Shown piece by piece: positions 45,753 through 57,143 of a stretch of DNA of 64,000 nucleotides; the stretch's first letter is position 1; every line of letters begins with the position of its first letter. The stretch is from assembly GCA_022495005.1 (NCBI GenBank), contig JAGYXB010000283.1:302501-366500 (forward strand), given 5' to 3'. This DNA is from Rhyacophila brunnea. Taxonomy: Eukaryota > Arthropoda > Insecta > Trichoptera > Rhyacophilidae. The notes below the pieces were generated by a model, which worked only from the letters and a program-made list of their open reading frames with translations, was not told the DNA's origin and searched no databases. The position numbers and the translations under genes were made by a program.

Positions 45753-46848
45753 TAATGTCTGTCATCAGACATCTGTCAAGTTCTGCGAGGATCGCTAGTT
45801 ATTCTGATATATGATTTTGAGAAATACGATTAAAGTGATGGATAGATAATATGTACATACAATTAGACACACTTAAAACTACCCTAGACGAAGTTGTCCG
45901 GATTATTAATGTCCACAATAATGAAAACTTATTTGTAAAGGAGTAGGTAATCTGGTGACATGACAAGGTAGTAAAATCCTCGGTAGAATGTGTTAACTTT
46001 GGTAAAATTTGTTGGTTTATTTTTTAGATCATGGATTTTAAGTAGCTATGTATTAATATTGATAGATATTTAAATTTCATTAACAATAATAAAATAAGAC
46101 GAAAAAGGATAAAAACTGGTTAATAGTAAAAAAATCAGAAACATGAGAACAATTTTTTTTAATATTCAGTATAATTACAATATTATTGTAGGTATATGTG
46201 CATTTTTTCTGTGCTTCCTATCCAAATATAAATAGACGCTGTATTGGAATTCATGTGACCTTGTAATATCGAATAAAATAATAAATATCATATTCCAGAA
46301 ATTGATTTTTTAAACGACATTATACTTGTATCTACCCATAAATGTGCTTTCAAACATTGTATCGTCTCTGTTCTGGCAGAACACACTAACTGGAGAATAC
46401 TAGTTTTGAGTAATTTCACTTTGAAGTTTTTAAAATGTTTGTCTATCATGTGGGTTTATTAAGTAATCGTAAAAAGGATGACTTTAAAATAAAGACTATT
46501 TATTAATATTAAGAAGGTTTCCAGACGGTAAAGTTTGAAATAAGGAACATTTTGGTATAACAAACTCAATATGTAATTTTTTTTGGATTAGTGTCTTCTG
46601 CCAGAATAGTGACGGTATGTAGTATGTGCACAATGAAAATTTGTATGTGCTATATTGATATTAATAACAAAAGTTGCAAAGATTTTACTCACTATTAAAA
46701 ATATATATATCATGTACTCTTCACACTAGGTTATGGAAAAGGTTATTGCGGATTAAAATTGAATGTATTATAATACTATATTTTATGACAGTGCCATTTT
46801 CATTTCACGTGCTGATTAGTGTAGCAGTAATTAGATCGATGTTATTTA
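45753..46848 (+). repeat. Unit 4 block before peptide gene copy 4
   Basis: Alignment with 11.26-12.17 kb of unit 1 resumes immediately after the LINE chimera ('caagttctgc', 'gttattctgatatatgattttga'). A local segment at 46.34-46.62 kb is not found in the other units and carries no gene. Confidence 0.7.
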
Positions 46849-49070
46849 TTATATACAAGTGCATAGATTTGGAATACATAGTGGATTCGCATTAGAAGAA
46901 TGACAGAACGATCTACATTTGTTGGTTTGCTGAGTGCTACACATAGCTACAGGTGTCGGTGGTGGTACTTGTCTTGGACGTCGCTTTAGTTCCATGTTTA
47001 GCTCTGGTTCTGGTTCCATTTTATCTGTGGAAAAAAATACTGATATTTTTATAACGCAAGCACAATTTATAAGTCAGGTTCAGACGAGTTAGCACTTGGC
47101 TATCAGCGTAGTCAAAAAAAATAAGTGCCTGTATGAGACCGGATGCAAATTAGCATATCATCACCGGTCAGGTAAAAGTCTCCAAACCTCAAAAAGGCAG
47201 TTTTGAGTTGAGTATATCAACCGAAGCGTAAAATTATGTTCTTTAAAACTCATTTAGTGCTAACACCGCGACAGGCGCGTTTGGAGTAATTGGCCGTTAG
47301 ATATAATTAACGTGTTATTTAAATGTGGCAATTAAAAGGTAATTAAAAACTCAGCAGTGATTGTGTTAAGATGCAAAAGTAAACACAGTACCTACATTGG
47401 TTAGTAAAATGTTGCTTAATTCCGAATTATTTGTTTTTCACTGAATGACTTTTAATGGAATCTTAACAAGCATAGGTCATTTTAGGCAGATATATATTAT
47501 TGACATTATTATAAATAAATCCTTCGTTATAAATATAGAAGCAAAAGTTACTAAACTATGTATGGTGACTTTTACTGATTTGTCATATGAAAACTTAATA
47601 ATTGTCTGACACAGGCAACAATAACTTAATAGGAATAGTTACTTTTGCTTGTCATAATAAGATCGATTTGGTTCAGATTATTAACAAGAAGTAAAAATAA
47701 CAAAACCACATTTTAGCCACCTTGGTTCCTTCAAAACTTTCGAGTGTATTAATTAGCATAAAAAAGTAAAAGTAACATAAAGAATTTATTAAGACATGAG
47801 AAATATATGCAATCTAGATAAACCTTAAAAACATTAGAATCTGATTTTTCCTTCATCTCCAAACTTTTCAAATTGCGATATCTCGAAATGATGTTTTTTG
47901 AGTTGGTGGATTTTGCCTGAACGGTGACAATATGTGTAATAATTGTTTGTGTTCTACGCATGTAAATATTGTATATTTTTATACTATAACACTTACTATT
48001 ACTACCAAAAAGTTTGTGTCTACAAAATGTTTATCCCACAAGCCTGTCCTGAGAAACGTCAGTATATTTTCTAATAAAACTTTAACACAACAAAAGGTAA
48101 AGACATTATATGAATGGTGCCATTAAAATTGCTTTTAAACAATCGGATTCCAGTTAAGTTAAGCATTGACTTATCTATAATATAAAAATGGTAAGAGGTT
48201 TTTCGCCTAGCTTTTCGATTGGTTTTTACATTATTCTCGTGTACTAGCGACTTAATAATCGGTAGGTACTCAGATTCTAATGTGATGACAATTCGCACCG
48301 TGAGTGTAAGACCAAAGCATCTGCAAATTTTTCAATTTCGAGATTAAATGATGCAAAACAGCTGCAAAAGTCGTGAACTTGATAATGTAAAAGTGAAGTA
48401 ACTGAAAGAAAATGCAATATAATGTAGATAATATAAACCAAATATTATGGTTTTTTTTAAAACTATATTTATCCTAATAAAACGAAGACTTCAAACCATA
48501 ATATATCTAAAATATGTATTTTGCAGATGCCTTGGCTTTACACCCACGGTGCGAATTATATTCATTAAAATTTGGGGAATTATTTTTTCAGCATTTGCAG
48601 CTAATATCCTTTAAATAAAGCGTGTATTTAGTAGTATTCAATGTTATTATCCAACAAACCCTATTCAAAAAATGAGGGATCTTCAATTTTCCTTTCTACA
48701 GTCGAAACAATATTTTTCTCATTACTCGAAGGGGTAGTATTATTTTGTAAACAATAATATATTTTCGCGTAATACCTAAACATTATCCTCGACCCGGGGT
48801 GCTCAAATTTGAACCCTGCTGGGTGTCGTATTTTTTTTAAAAGGATTTATTCTAGTAATATATGTCTCAAAAGTGTTTTCAAAAAATGAATGTTCAATAA
48901 AAGAGTGTTACATTCCCCAATCTTGCATTTTTTTTTTGCTGAATAATAAAAATAGTGAATAAAATAAATTTTTGATTGAGTTTTAACTTACCATCTTTTG
49001 GTCGACCAATGTCTTGAGCAAATGAAAATGCCAAAAGAATGGCAAACACTGCAAAGTAACAGACTCTCAT
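46849..49070 (-). CDS. Proline-rich defensin-like secreted peptide, copy 4 (intact)
   Basis: Exon 1 (49070-48992) encodes MRVCYFAVFAILLAFSFA and QDIGRPKD, ending at a GTAAGT donor. The intron is 48991-47025 with a CCACAG acceptor. Exon 2 (47024-46849) is in frame to TAA, giving 84 residues. The propeptide DKMEPEPELNMEL ends at Lys-Arg, then RPRQV, only three prolines before T-P, and a cysteine module with spacing C-x7-C-x3-C-x8-C-x4-C-x-C. It groups with copy 3 by signal peptide (VCYFAVFA), propeptide (NMEL/NIEL) and short proline segment. The intron carries two inverted-repeat insertions (47.16-47.93 and 48.29-48.56 kb). Its function is inferred as for the other copies. Confidence 0.85.
47159..47926. 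mobile_element. Inverted-repeat element in intron of copy 4
   Basis: The ends CACCGGTCAGGTAAAA and ...TTTTGCCTGAACGGTG are imperfect inverted repeats. Comparison with the intron of copy 1 ('gcaaattaacataatatgtg', 12725-12744) shows that the 0.77 kb between is inserted. The superfamily is unclear. Confidence 0.6.
48291..48557. mobile_element. MITE in intron of copy 4
   Basis: The ends AATTCGCACCGTGAGTGTAA and the reverse complement (...CACCCACGGTGCGAATT) extend about 40 bp inward to 'gcatctgcaaa'. The corresponding place in the copy 3 intron (about 31.08 kb) is empty. No ORF is present. Confidence 0.75.
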
Positions 49071-49139
49071 TTTAGTATTAATTGTTGTTTCCGTAAGAAC
49101 GAATATTAAGATATATAACATCAGAAGGATTTCAATTGT

Positions 49140-49147
49140 CTTATATA
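49140..49147 (-). promoter_or_regulatory. TATA box of peptide gene copy 4
   Basis: TATATAAG on the minus strand lies 70 bp upstream of the ATG, with the same neighbouring sequence as in the other three copies. Confidence 0.7.
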
Positions 49148-49354
49148 CGTTTTTCTAAACGCATGAATAGTGACAATGCAACAACGTTTGTTATCATTAC
49201 AGTGTTAGCAGCAAATAATTAGGTGGCCATTACCTATGAATAAGTTTTTTTTTTAAATTGATAGTAAACTAAAACCAAGAGCAAATATAAATATTATCTT
49301 GTCGAAGTTGCGTTATTATTTAAATTCAAATTCAAGCCTAATTATTTTCATATG

Positions 49355-49915
49355 TATACATTTGATTGCGCCAAAAATATAGTGGTCGTCATTCCCGATT
49401 CCCTCCGCCTACCTCACACCCTTATTTATTATTGTCACAAGACAAGACGACGAACTGTTACGGTTCAAGAGTAGACCGTGACTGCAATGTACATTGAGTT
49501 AGCTCAAAACAACTGATGCGTGTAGTTTGTAACCACGTTTTATTGATTAATTCAATTGTACAGACTGATTCACAAGTTGTACGTGGGCGACGGTCGGGTC
49601 AGCTTGCTATAGTGTAACCGTCGTCCAAGCGATACTTCTGAATACCTGGCAAGCATATGATGCTGACTCTTATCATTTATACAACCTATCATCATCATTC
49701 ATCAACCTCATATATCATCCATCAACAGTGTACCGTCAGATGCCGCGCACCGGGTAACCCAAGAAAATATACCGCGTGAGTGATAGTGCAACTAGACCAC
49801 GGAGCCATCATCAACATCATTAAAGGTCAGTGGTTGGCATCCTGTTAACCCCCCTAGATCCGGGATTCACGATCATCTTCAAATTACAGTCCTCTGCTAA
49901 AAACCCCACCATATA
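49355..49915 (+). repeat. Solo-LTR-like repeat, copy C
   Basis: It is closely similar to 19.80-20.41 kb along its length ('gtgtaccgtc', 'cgcgcaccgggtaaccca', 'aaaggtcagtg', 'ctagatccgg'). It lies upstream of peptide gene copy 4. Confidence 0.5.
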
Positions 49916-50039
49916 ATTATATATTGTGAACTTTACCAAAAAGTATAAATTTAAGACGTTCACAACATGAGATTTAAAAAACCAAGAAATATATGCAGTT
50001 TTATAAAAAGAGTAAATAGGTAGGTACATAAATTATAAA

Positions 50040-50990
50040 GTAGATACACGGAAATAGGTAAACCAAATGAGCTTAGTGGACTCTATAAAATGGAATTTAT
50101 AAAACAACGCCCATCTATTCCTATCTTCACTTAGATGGAATACAAACATCTAGTGGATCTTGTGGTGGAGTGCGTAAGGTGCTGGCTTTCCATCCGGAAG
50201 CTCTGGGTTCAACTTCCCGGTGGGAACTCAACATATATTTATGTGGTTTTCTCAAAGCCTGGGCGTTTGTGAATGTTCAAAATTACTAACAACCACATTG
50301 TACGAAAAAACAAGGATATGGTTATTATTAATGATAAATTATTAATGAATAGAGTTAATGCCCTTACAATTATTATTGACAATAGCAGGTTAGTTTTGCA
50401 CAGGTAACTCAGAAATAATGGGAACTGAAATACATAACGGGTAAGGCGATAACAGGTAACCGACTCGAGTAAGGAAGAATCCGGATTAAATTTACACACG
50501 TGTCAATAATACGTTTTACGTCGAATACTGAAAACTGCTCTCAGTTTATGCATTTACGCTCATTTAATGTTGGTGTATTACACAGACCATTGCACGTGCA
50601 TAATGCGTACTTAATTTTCGTAGGACACTCACACATTCTAAATCCTGGTTCACCATGCGGCGTATTGAATATGGTCTATCGGTATTCTATTTATTATCTG
50701 TTCTGTAGTTTTGCACCTTTAGAGAACAAAAAACTGATGCTCCTGATTTCTAAGATAGTTATCAGTGAGACATAGGTCAATAGTACTAAGGTTGGCAGAA
50801 TTCTCATTTACATCGGGTATAAGTCTAGATATAGATATCTTCTAGTGGTTATACAATGGTATGTTAGCATACCTAAGAGAAAGCCCGTTGAACAAAGCCA
50901 CGGATAATATTTATATAGAACCTCAAGTAAAGGAGTCTCAAAAATTTCTTTTGATCTCGCTCTACCATTAGGTCGTATTTTAACTGATCA
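50040..50990 (-). pseudogene. Jockey/CR1-like LINE C-terminal fragment, interrupted
   Basis: This is a diverged copy of 51.18-51.69 kb with the same order of landmarks ('tataaaacaacgcccat', 'atggcaggttagtt'-like, 'ggagtctcaaaa'). It is broken by a tRNA-like SINE at about 50155-50275 and by a dispersed segment at about 50490-50680 that recurs at 56.70-56.85 kb. Confidence 0.6.
50155..50275 (+). mobile_element. tRNA-like SINE
   Basis: It contains a tRNA-like head 'gtggtggagtgcgtaaggtg' and a B-box-like GGTTCAACTTC enclosed by gggaagtt-type complementary arms. The sequence on both sides is LINE, so it is an insertion. It is not a convincing tRNA gene. Confidence 0.55.
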
Positions 50991-51790
50991 AATCAAATCA
51001 AATTTATTTATTTTACATATAATGAACATAACAAATTATAAATTCAAAGCGTTCACGACATGACATAAAATAAGTGTTAATATTTTTTAAAAATAAAAAT
51101 ACAGAGAAATGTGAGTTAATAATACAATACGTAATAAAATAAGAAAAGAAAAAAAATAAAATAACAAAAATAAAAGTAGATGGAAGCACACAGAGTGAAC
51201 TTTGATAGACCCTATCTTAAAAACTTATAAAACAACGTCCACCTAAATTCACCTTCACGTAAGTGGAATATATCAATATCCGAAGCGATTTCATTAAACA
51301 TGGTTATTGCTCTCCTAATTGGCATTACTAATGGCAGGTTAGTTCTGCACCTAGGGAGAACAAACAACGGATGCCCTCGATTCCTAAGGTAATTATCAGA
51401 GACACACAAGCCAACGCCACCAAGAATGGCAGAGTTCACATTTACGCCGCGTATAAGTCTGAAAAAATATGTAGCTAAATAAAGATCCCTTTTAAATTTT
51501 AAGGTACAGTATGTTAGCATACCTAAGAGAAAATCAGTCGGATAGAGCCACGGGTAGGTATCCATACAGCTGAAAGTAAAGGAGTCTCAAAAACTTCTTT
51601 TGGACTCTCTCCACCATAAGGCCGTACTTCAACTGATGCGGGGCCTAAACGATAGACCCACTCTCAAGTCTGCTTCTAACTAAGGAGTTATATAGAATTT
51701 TTAGTACCGTAACATCTGAAAAGACCCGGGAAGTACGCAAGACAAAGCCCAACATCTTTAGCGCCTTTTTACAAATGGTATATAATTATA
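50990..51790 (-). pseudogene. Jockey/CR1-like LINE, C-terminal region and 3' end
   Basis: The minus strand reads KKALKMLGFVLRTSRVFSD, LYNSLVRSRLESGSIV, VQKKFLRLLYFQLYGY, then ARCRTNLPLVMPIRRAITMFNE-type sequence and ends REGEFRWTLFYKFLR. This is the standard ending of Jockey/CR1-type proteins. Frameshifts lie around 51565. The 3' tail is at about 50990-51060. Confidence 0.75.
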
Positions 51791-52935
51791 TGCAACTATA
51801 TTAAAGTAAAACATAGCTATATTATAGTTGATTTTAATGGTACACATTTTGAAGTTTTTGAACAATTATTTACGAAGAAAGATAACACGTTTGTGTTACT
51901 TACATATTTAGAACCTCCATCTTTCTATCACGGCTGTAATGATTTAACTAGCTATTTACACCTTTCAATAGTTCAAGTACGAATAATTCAATATTATATT
52001 CTGTTCAACCGACATTCAACAAAATAGGGATCCGCATCTTACAAGCAAACATCGTGGTAATACTTTATTATCAACAGCATGATAAAAGTCTGGTTTGTTT
52101 TCGATGAGCCAGAGTGAACTTTAAAACAATGTTAAAGTGAAAGAGACAATGGGTGAAAGTCATCATACGAAGATAACATCAACGATAGTACCAGTTCTCC
52201 CACACCCCCACCGTACTTATCCTATTATATCCATACAGTCCACTAAAATTTACACCCAAAAATTATAATGTTTTGTCAAGTGGAAAATACAATAGTATCA
52301 AAACTACATTTAATTTAATAACATATACCTTTATTTGTGTTGCGTAAAAAATATACACCCACAGTGGCCGCGCGGCTTAAGCGTTGGACTATCACGCCGT
52401 GGGTCTTAGGTACGAATCCTAGGTCTGGCAAGTAGACATATTGTTTTTAAATTTGTGTGTGAGTCAGGGTATTGACCTAATAGGTTGAGCAAGTGGCTGA
52501 CATCCATTTCTAGTAAAAAACAAAATCTGTTAATACAAACCTCTACTCTGTGGAGGCCCATATGATCCTATTAGGATCGGACATGGTCGAAAAAATAAAG
52601 TAGTACATAGTTTTGTCTACAGACAGATGTGTCTTGGGCCATGACTCAGTATGATGGTTATTTTATGTATGATATTTAAAAATATGACGATGCTTTGAGC
52701 TGGTGCTGTACGAATATTAATGTTTCTATAAACAAAATTACACAATGAGCTTTGTATAATTAAGTTATTTTATTGTCAAATGTGATAAAATCGATAAACA
52801 AAGCCGGTTTTCCCTTTGAATTATATGTGGAAATAGTGAATTAAAATAAATTATTAGGTGGAAATTAATGTTAGTACGTACGAAGGTTTCAAACTCTTGC
52901 GATAGTAAAAATGCGATACACTATTTAGTGATGCA
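51790..52935 (+). repeat. Unit 4 distal block
   Basis: It follows the distal order of units 1-3 ('acgaagaaagataa', 'caacgatagta', 'caccgtacttatcctat', 'gactcagtatgatggtt'). It contains the SINE at 52369-52605. No gene is present. Confidence 0.7.
52369..52605 (+). mobile_element. tRNA-derived SINE, nearly complete
   Basis: It starts with an A-box-like GTGGCCGCGCGGCTTAAGCG and has a B-box GGTACGAATCC at the usual distance, with the complementary phrases gtcttagg and cctaggtc around it. A body of about 150 bp ends in 'aaaaaataaag'. The unit sequence resumes on both sides. Confidence 0.75.
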
Positions 52936-52939
52936 TTAT

Positions 52940-53258
52940 GGCCCGTTTCAGACGGGACACCGGTGTCGCGCTCGATATAAATTAGGAGACTTTTGTATTC
53001 GAGTAAAGGGGCCTTTGTATTATGTTTATGAACGCCCCAGAGTTAATGAGTCAACGCGTGTCCGGTACACTTTTCCGTCGGCCGCTACATTCTGAAGCCG
53101 CCGATACACTTGTTTTTATTACCGCAGCCAGTTTTGTGTTCTAATTTATAACGCAAAATTATGCGTTGACTCATTAGCTCTGGGGCGTTCTTAAACATAA
53201 TACAAAGGCCTTCTATATTATATCGAGCGCAACACCGGTATCCCGTCTGAAACGGGCC
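52940..53258. mobile_element. MITE with 40-bp terminal inverted repeats
   Basis: The ends GGCCCGTTTCAGACGGGACA and its reverse complement extend to 'cgcgctcgatataa' on both sides (one to three mismatches). The aligned sequence in other units ('gtgatgcac') is uninterrupted. The superfamily could be Harbinger-like because of the short A/T flank, but this is not certain. Confidence 0.75.
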
Positions 53259-53309
53259 TAAATCTAACAACACGTTTCGATATAAATGTGTTTGAATAAT
53301 ACTTAATAT

Positions 53310-54420
53310 TATTAACTATGAGGTGTGAAACTTATATTAGAATAAACGAAGGTTATTAAAAAATATAAAATACTTAAAAAAGTTATGATAGAATCTATAG
53401 GTAATTTAGAAAATGTTATCCATCTTCTTCATGACGCTACAACCCTATGTGGGTCATGGTCGCCGTCCAAAATCTATTTCCTTTTAAGTCTATTTAAAGG
53501 CGCTTACATTCAGTTAAATTTCGAGGCCTTTAAGGGTATACCTCAGTTGAGGCATGGTCTAAAAAGATCGTGGCTAGGCGATGCGCGGATTGCGGGTCGC
53601 GGGTGCAATTGACGCATGCCGAACGAAATATAATTTGTCATATAAATCCAACATGCGTCCATTTAATGTTCTGTTTAAATTCGTGACACTCAGTATGCGG
53701 GTACACAAAGCGCTTAACGTCAGCGGACAGCAGAGCCAGTCCAAAAACAAACATTTTCTTTCTTAACTTTTTTCTTTGCAGCAACAGTCCCGTGCGGCTC
53801 CGTCTCGGGACGGAATGAGCACTTAAAATCACTTCTTTCAGACACGTTTAAAGCGTCATAGAAAGCGGCCGTGCATATCCACGGTTGTGCATATATGACG
53901 GGTGGTGGTGGGCACTTTAACGTATGTTCTATTAGTAACAATAATAATAAATTCATTGACATGTTTTCTTTTTCAAGTAAATTGGTAACGTTTTTGGTCA
54001 TCTTTACATGATTTAAGAATTAATACCCCCGTTGCCATCACGAAACAAATTGACGTATTCACGCCTCGACGTTCACTCTCCGAATGCCAGCGAGTCCAAA
54101 ATTTCGTCGCGCCTATAGTTGAAAATTATTTGCCGTTTCACTGATGTATCGTCTTAAATCTTACTTGACGCGACCCCCCATCTTGTACAAGTTCGACCAG
54201 ATTCTAGTTTGCCTTCCGATTTCCCGAATATCAGTTTCGTTAACATGTTTGAATCGTCCATCCTGTATCCATGACGTAAATTTATGAACTGTACAATATC
54301 TTCGTCGTGAAGGGGCTTCAATAGATACAATGCGTCACTCCAACAATATATTTATATTTTACAAGTTCCAAGGAAATGTACCTACTGCATATGTGAAATT
54401 ATTATTTCCACAATAAAGAA
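53310..54420 (+). repeat. Unit 5 proximal block
   Basis: It starts 'ctatgaggtgtgaaac' and 'gacgctacaaccctatgtggg' like units 1-4, and later matches 10.02-10.08 kb ('acatgtttgaatcgtccatcctgtat'). It contains an insertion at 53537-54030. No fifth peptide gene follows within the window. Confidence 0.65.
53537..54030. mobile_element. Insertion shared with 61.94-62.18 kb
   Basis: Its ends (ggtatacctcagttgaggca and aattaatacccccg) and much of its length recur inverted at 61944-62181, where about 250 internal bases are missing. GGGTAT-type sequence at both ends may be short inverted termini. Confidence 0.55.
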
Positions 54421-54639
54421 ACTGACGAAGCCACACAAATTGGCTCCAAACCAAATCCACCTGTAACAGTGCCCTTCAATACCACCCGGACAAATCCGTC
54501 TAGACAAAACCGCCGAATTCAAAAATATATAAAACAAGCGCTTTTTTGGTTTTTCGAATTGCGTAATGATAGAAAATTACATAGTACGATAGTGTAACTT
54601 GAGATTTAATCCGTTGCAGCTGTTAGCAGTAAATATTTA

Positions 54640-55345
54640 ACGGAATTTTTAATGTTTTTTAAACGGTACATGTTCAAACACGCGCCTTAACATGATCTTA
54701 CTCCCTACTTCAATTTTAGTTTGTCAATTTATAGATACGGCCGTATGTTGTAGCTTAACCACTGGGGAATGACAAAAGAAATGGCGTATTTCAAAAAAAC
54801 ACTACCTTATACTTAGGTCAATAATTATTATAAAGCAATCATTATTCGTAGAATGTTTATTACACTTAAATGGTCAAAGACATAGCTTTAATTAGTATCT
54901 TTAGAAATATCTTGAAATGTGTTAATCTTGCCAATTTTTTGAATAATAAAATGCCTAATTCTTGTCAAATTTGGGATCACAGAGATTATTAATATAATTT
55001 TTTATCGTAAATATTTTACAAAAATTATCTCGTCATAAATTATACTAATGGTTTTATAAATGCGTTTAAAAATTAATAAATGTAAAAAATCTTAACACCG
55101 CTGCACATTTATGTATCGAAATATGACTATATTCTTAAACATTAGAGCGAGAGGTTTAAAATAACACTATTTTTTGTAATAAAAATACTTTTTGCAGTCA
55201 TCAAATGTTTAAAATAAATATAAAGGATAACAAGGCTTCAAAATGATATAAATAGATTATCTACAACGCTTAAAGAATGTCCAGGATCATGGTTTGAAAA
55301 TGCAATAAAAGCTCTATTTTGACCTACGTTGAGCATGTACCTTTG
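54640..55345. repeat. Single arm of the palindrome family
   Basis: It is collinear with the right arm of the palindrome at 59.70-60.38 kb, from 'acatgttcaaacacgcgc' to 'gttgagcatgt'. Only one arm is present here. Confidence 0.75.
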
Positions 55346-55507
55346 TTGTTTTGAAAAATATTTTCCATTATTTTAAGTACCTAACCTTCATAATATAGGT
55401 ATTATATTCATATTATTTATTTAATTATTAGATATGTAGGTATTTACCAGTTTCCATAACGAATGAGAACAACGCTATTTTGATTCGTTGAATCAATCTC
55501 TAATCTA

Positions 55508-56541
55508 TCTAATATATAAAAATTATTATTTGTTTGTTTGTTTGTTTGTTTGTTTGTTTGTTCGTATTGTATGCACTGCCATACCGTTCATCCGATTGCG
55601 ATAAAACTTTGTTCAATTATTGCTTGCACTTCCGTAAAGAGTAAAGGCTATTTCTTATATATAAAAATGAATGTCTGTCTGTCTGTATGCTTGTTTGTCT
55701 GTCTGTCTTTCTGTCTGCCCCGTATGCGTTCCTATAACATTCATCTGATTGCGATAAAATTTTGGTAAGTGGTTGTATGCACACCCGCAAAGGTGTCTGA
55801 ATAAATACAACTATCTTCTTCTTCTTCTTCTTCTTCTCCTTCATCATTCTATCTTCTTTTATTTGTATGGTTCCTATACTATTCATCCGATTGCGATGGA
55901 ACCTTCGTCAGTTGTTGTGGTAACACCCGCAAAGGTTTCTGAATTAGTACAACCATTTTCTTCTTTTATTTTATATTCTTCTATTCGTATGCATTTCTAT
56001 TCCATTCATCCGATTGCAATAAAACTTTTGTCAATAATTGTGCCAAAACCCGCAAAGATTTCTGAATTAGAATAACCATCTCCTTCTTCTTCTATTCGCA
56101 ATGAAACTTTGGTGAGTTGTCGTGCGCATGCCCACAAAGATTTCCAAATTAGAAAATTATCTTCTTCTTCTATTCGTATGCGTTCCTATAACATTCATCC
56201 GATTGCAATGAAACTTTTGTCAGTTATTGTGCGCACACCTGCGAAGGTTTCTAAATTAGTATTATATAAAATACAACGTTTATTGTTTGTTTGTTCCATG
56301 CCATATTGATTTTTATTACAACATATTAATAACATTAATAACGTTTGCATATTTTGGATTCGATTTTAATTTAGTGGTCTTTTGTTTGACCTTTACTCCT
56401 ATTAGAATTATTTTCATATTGCCATATTGTATAACACAGATATTTTAATATTTAAAAATAATTTCCTCTTATTATTTTTTAAATATCTAAGATAAATATA
56501 CCAACGAAGCGACCCTGTGCGAAGCTGGGTACTTCAGCTAG
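55508..56541 (+). mobile_element. Helitron-like non-autonomous element with internal repeats
   Basis: It begins TCTAATATATAAAAA after an A and ends GGTACTTCAGCTAG before a T, matching the Helitron 5'-TC...CTAG-3' rule with insertion between A and T. Inside, the phrase 'attcatccgattgcgataaaact' (variants) recurs six times at uneven spacing of roughly 90-160 bp, with CTTCTT and TGTC/TGTTTG simple repeats. No Rep/helicase gene is present. The call is tentative because no 3' hairpin is clear. Confidence 0.5.
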
Positions 56542-56704
56542 TTGACTATAAAATAATGTTTCAAAAATCGGTGCGCATTTTAGGCTTAATTTTTTTGAAA
56601 ATGTAAAATTATTGTCTGGTTGATTTCGTCTTGCTTAACAATTTATATATTATTGATTGAACTGGCGTTTACGTGGTAGAACTCTATTAGATATATTGAT
56701 ATAA

Positions 56705-56850
56705 AAACGTCATACGTCGAATACTGACAACTACTCTTCATTTATGCATTGACGCTCGTTTAATGTTGGTGTAATACACACACTATTGCATATCGATAAT
56801 GCGTGGTTCATTTTCGTAGGACACTCACACATTAAAAATCCTGCAATAAA
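56705..56850 (+). repeat. Dispersed repeat paired with 50.50-50.65 kb
   Basis: It shares 'acgtcgaatactga', 'taatgttggtgta' and 'ttcgtaggacactcacacatt' with the segment inserted in the LINE at 50.5 kb. It is non-coding. Confidence 0.6.
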
Positions 56851-57143
56851 ATTTACTATTTAGGTATATAGCCTATAGCCCATATTCCATTGGCATATTG
56901 CGTCTGGCCCGATCGTCTGCCACGACTGTCAAACTCTATTCTCTATGGTTTTCAAGGATCGTGAGCGATCGGTCGAAAGTGGGAATTTTTCTATTATTCA
57001 GTCGTGCGATCCATTCATTAACAAGCGAAGATTGCCGAAAGCGTACGAAAATAGCCAAATACTTGCCCCCTCGCTAGTCACGCAACGGTCGTTCATTTTA
57101 ATTCTCGATTTACTTCGAACAACTCAACAACTGCAAGGTCAAG

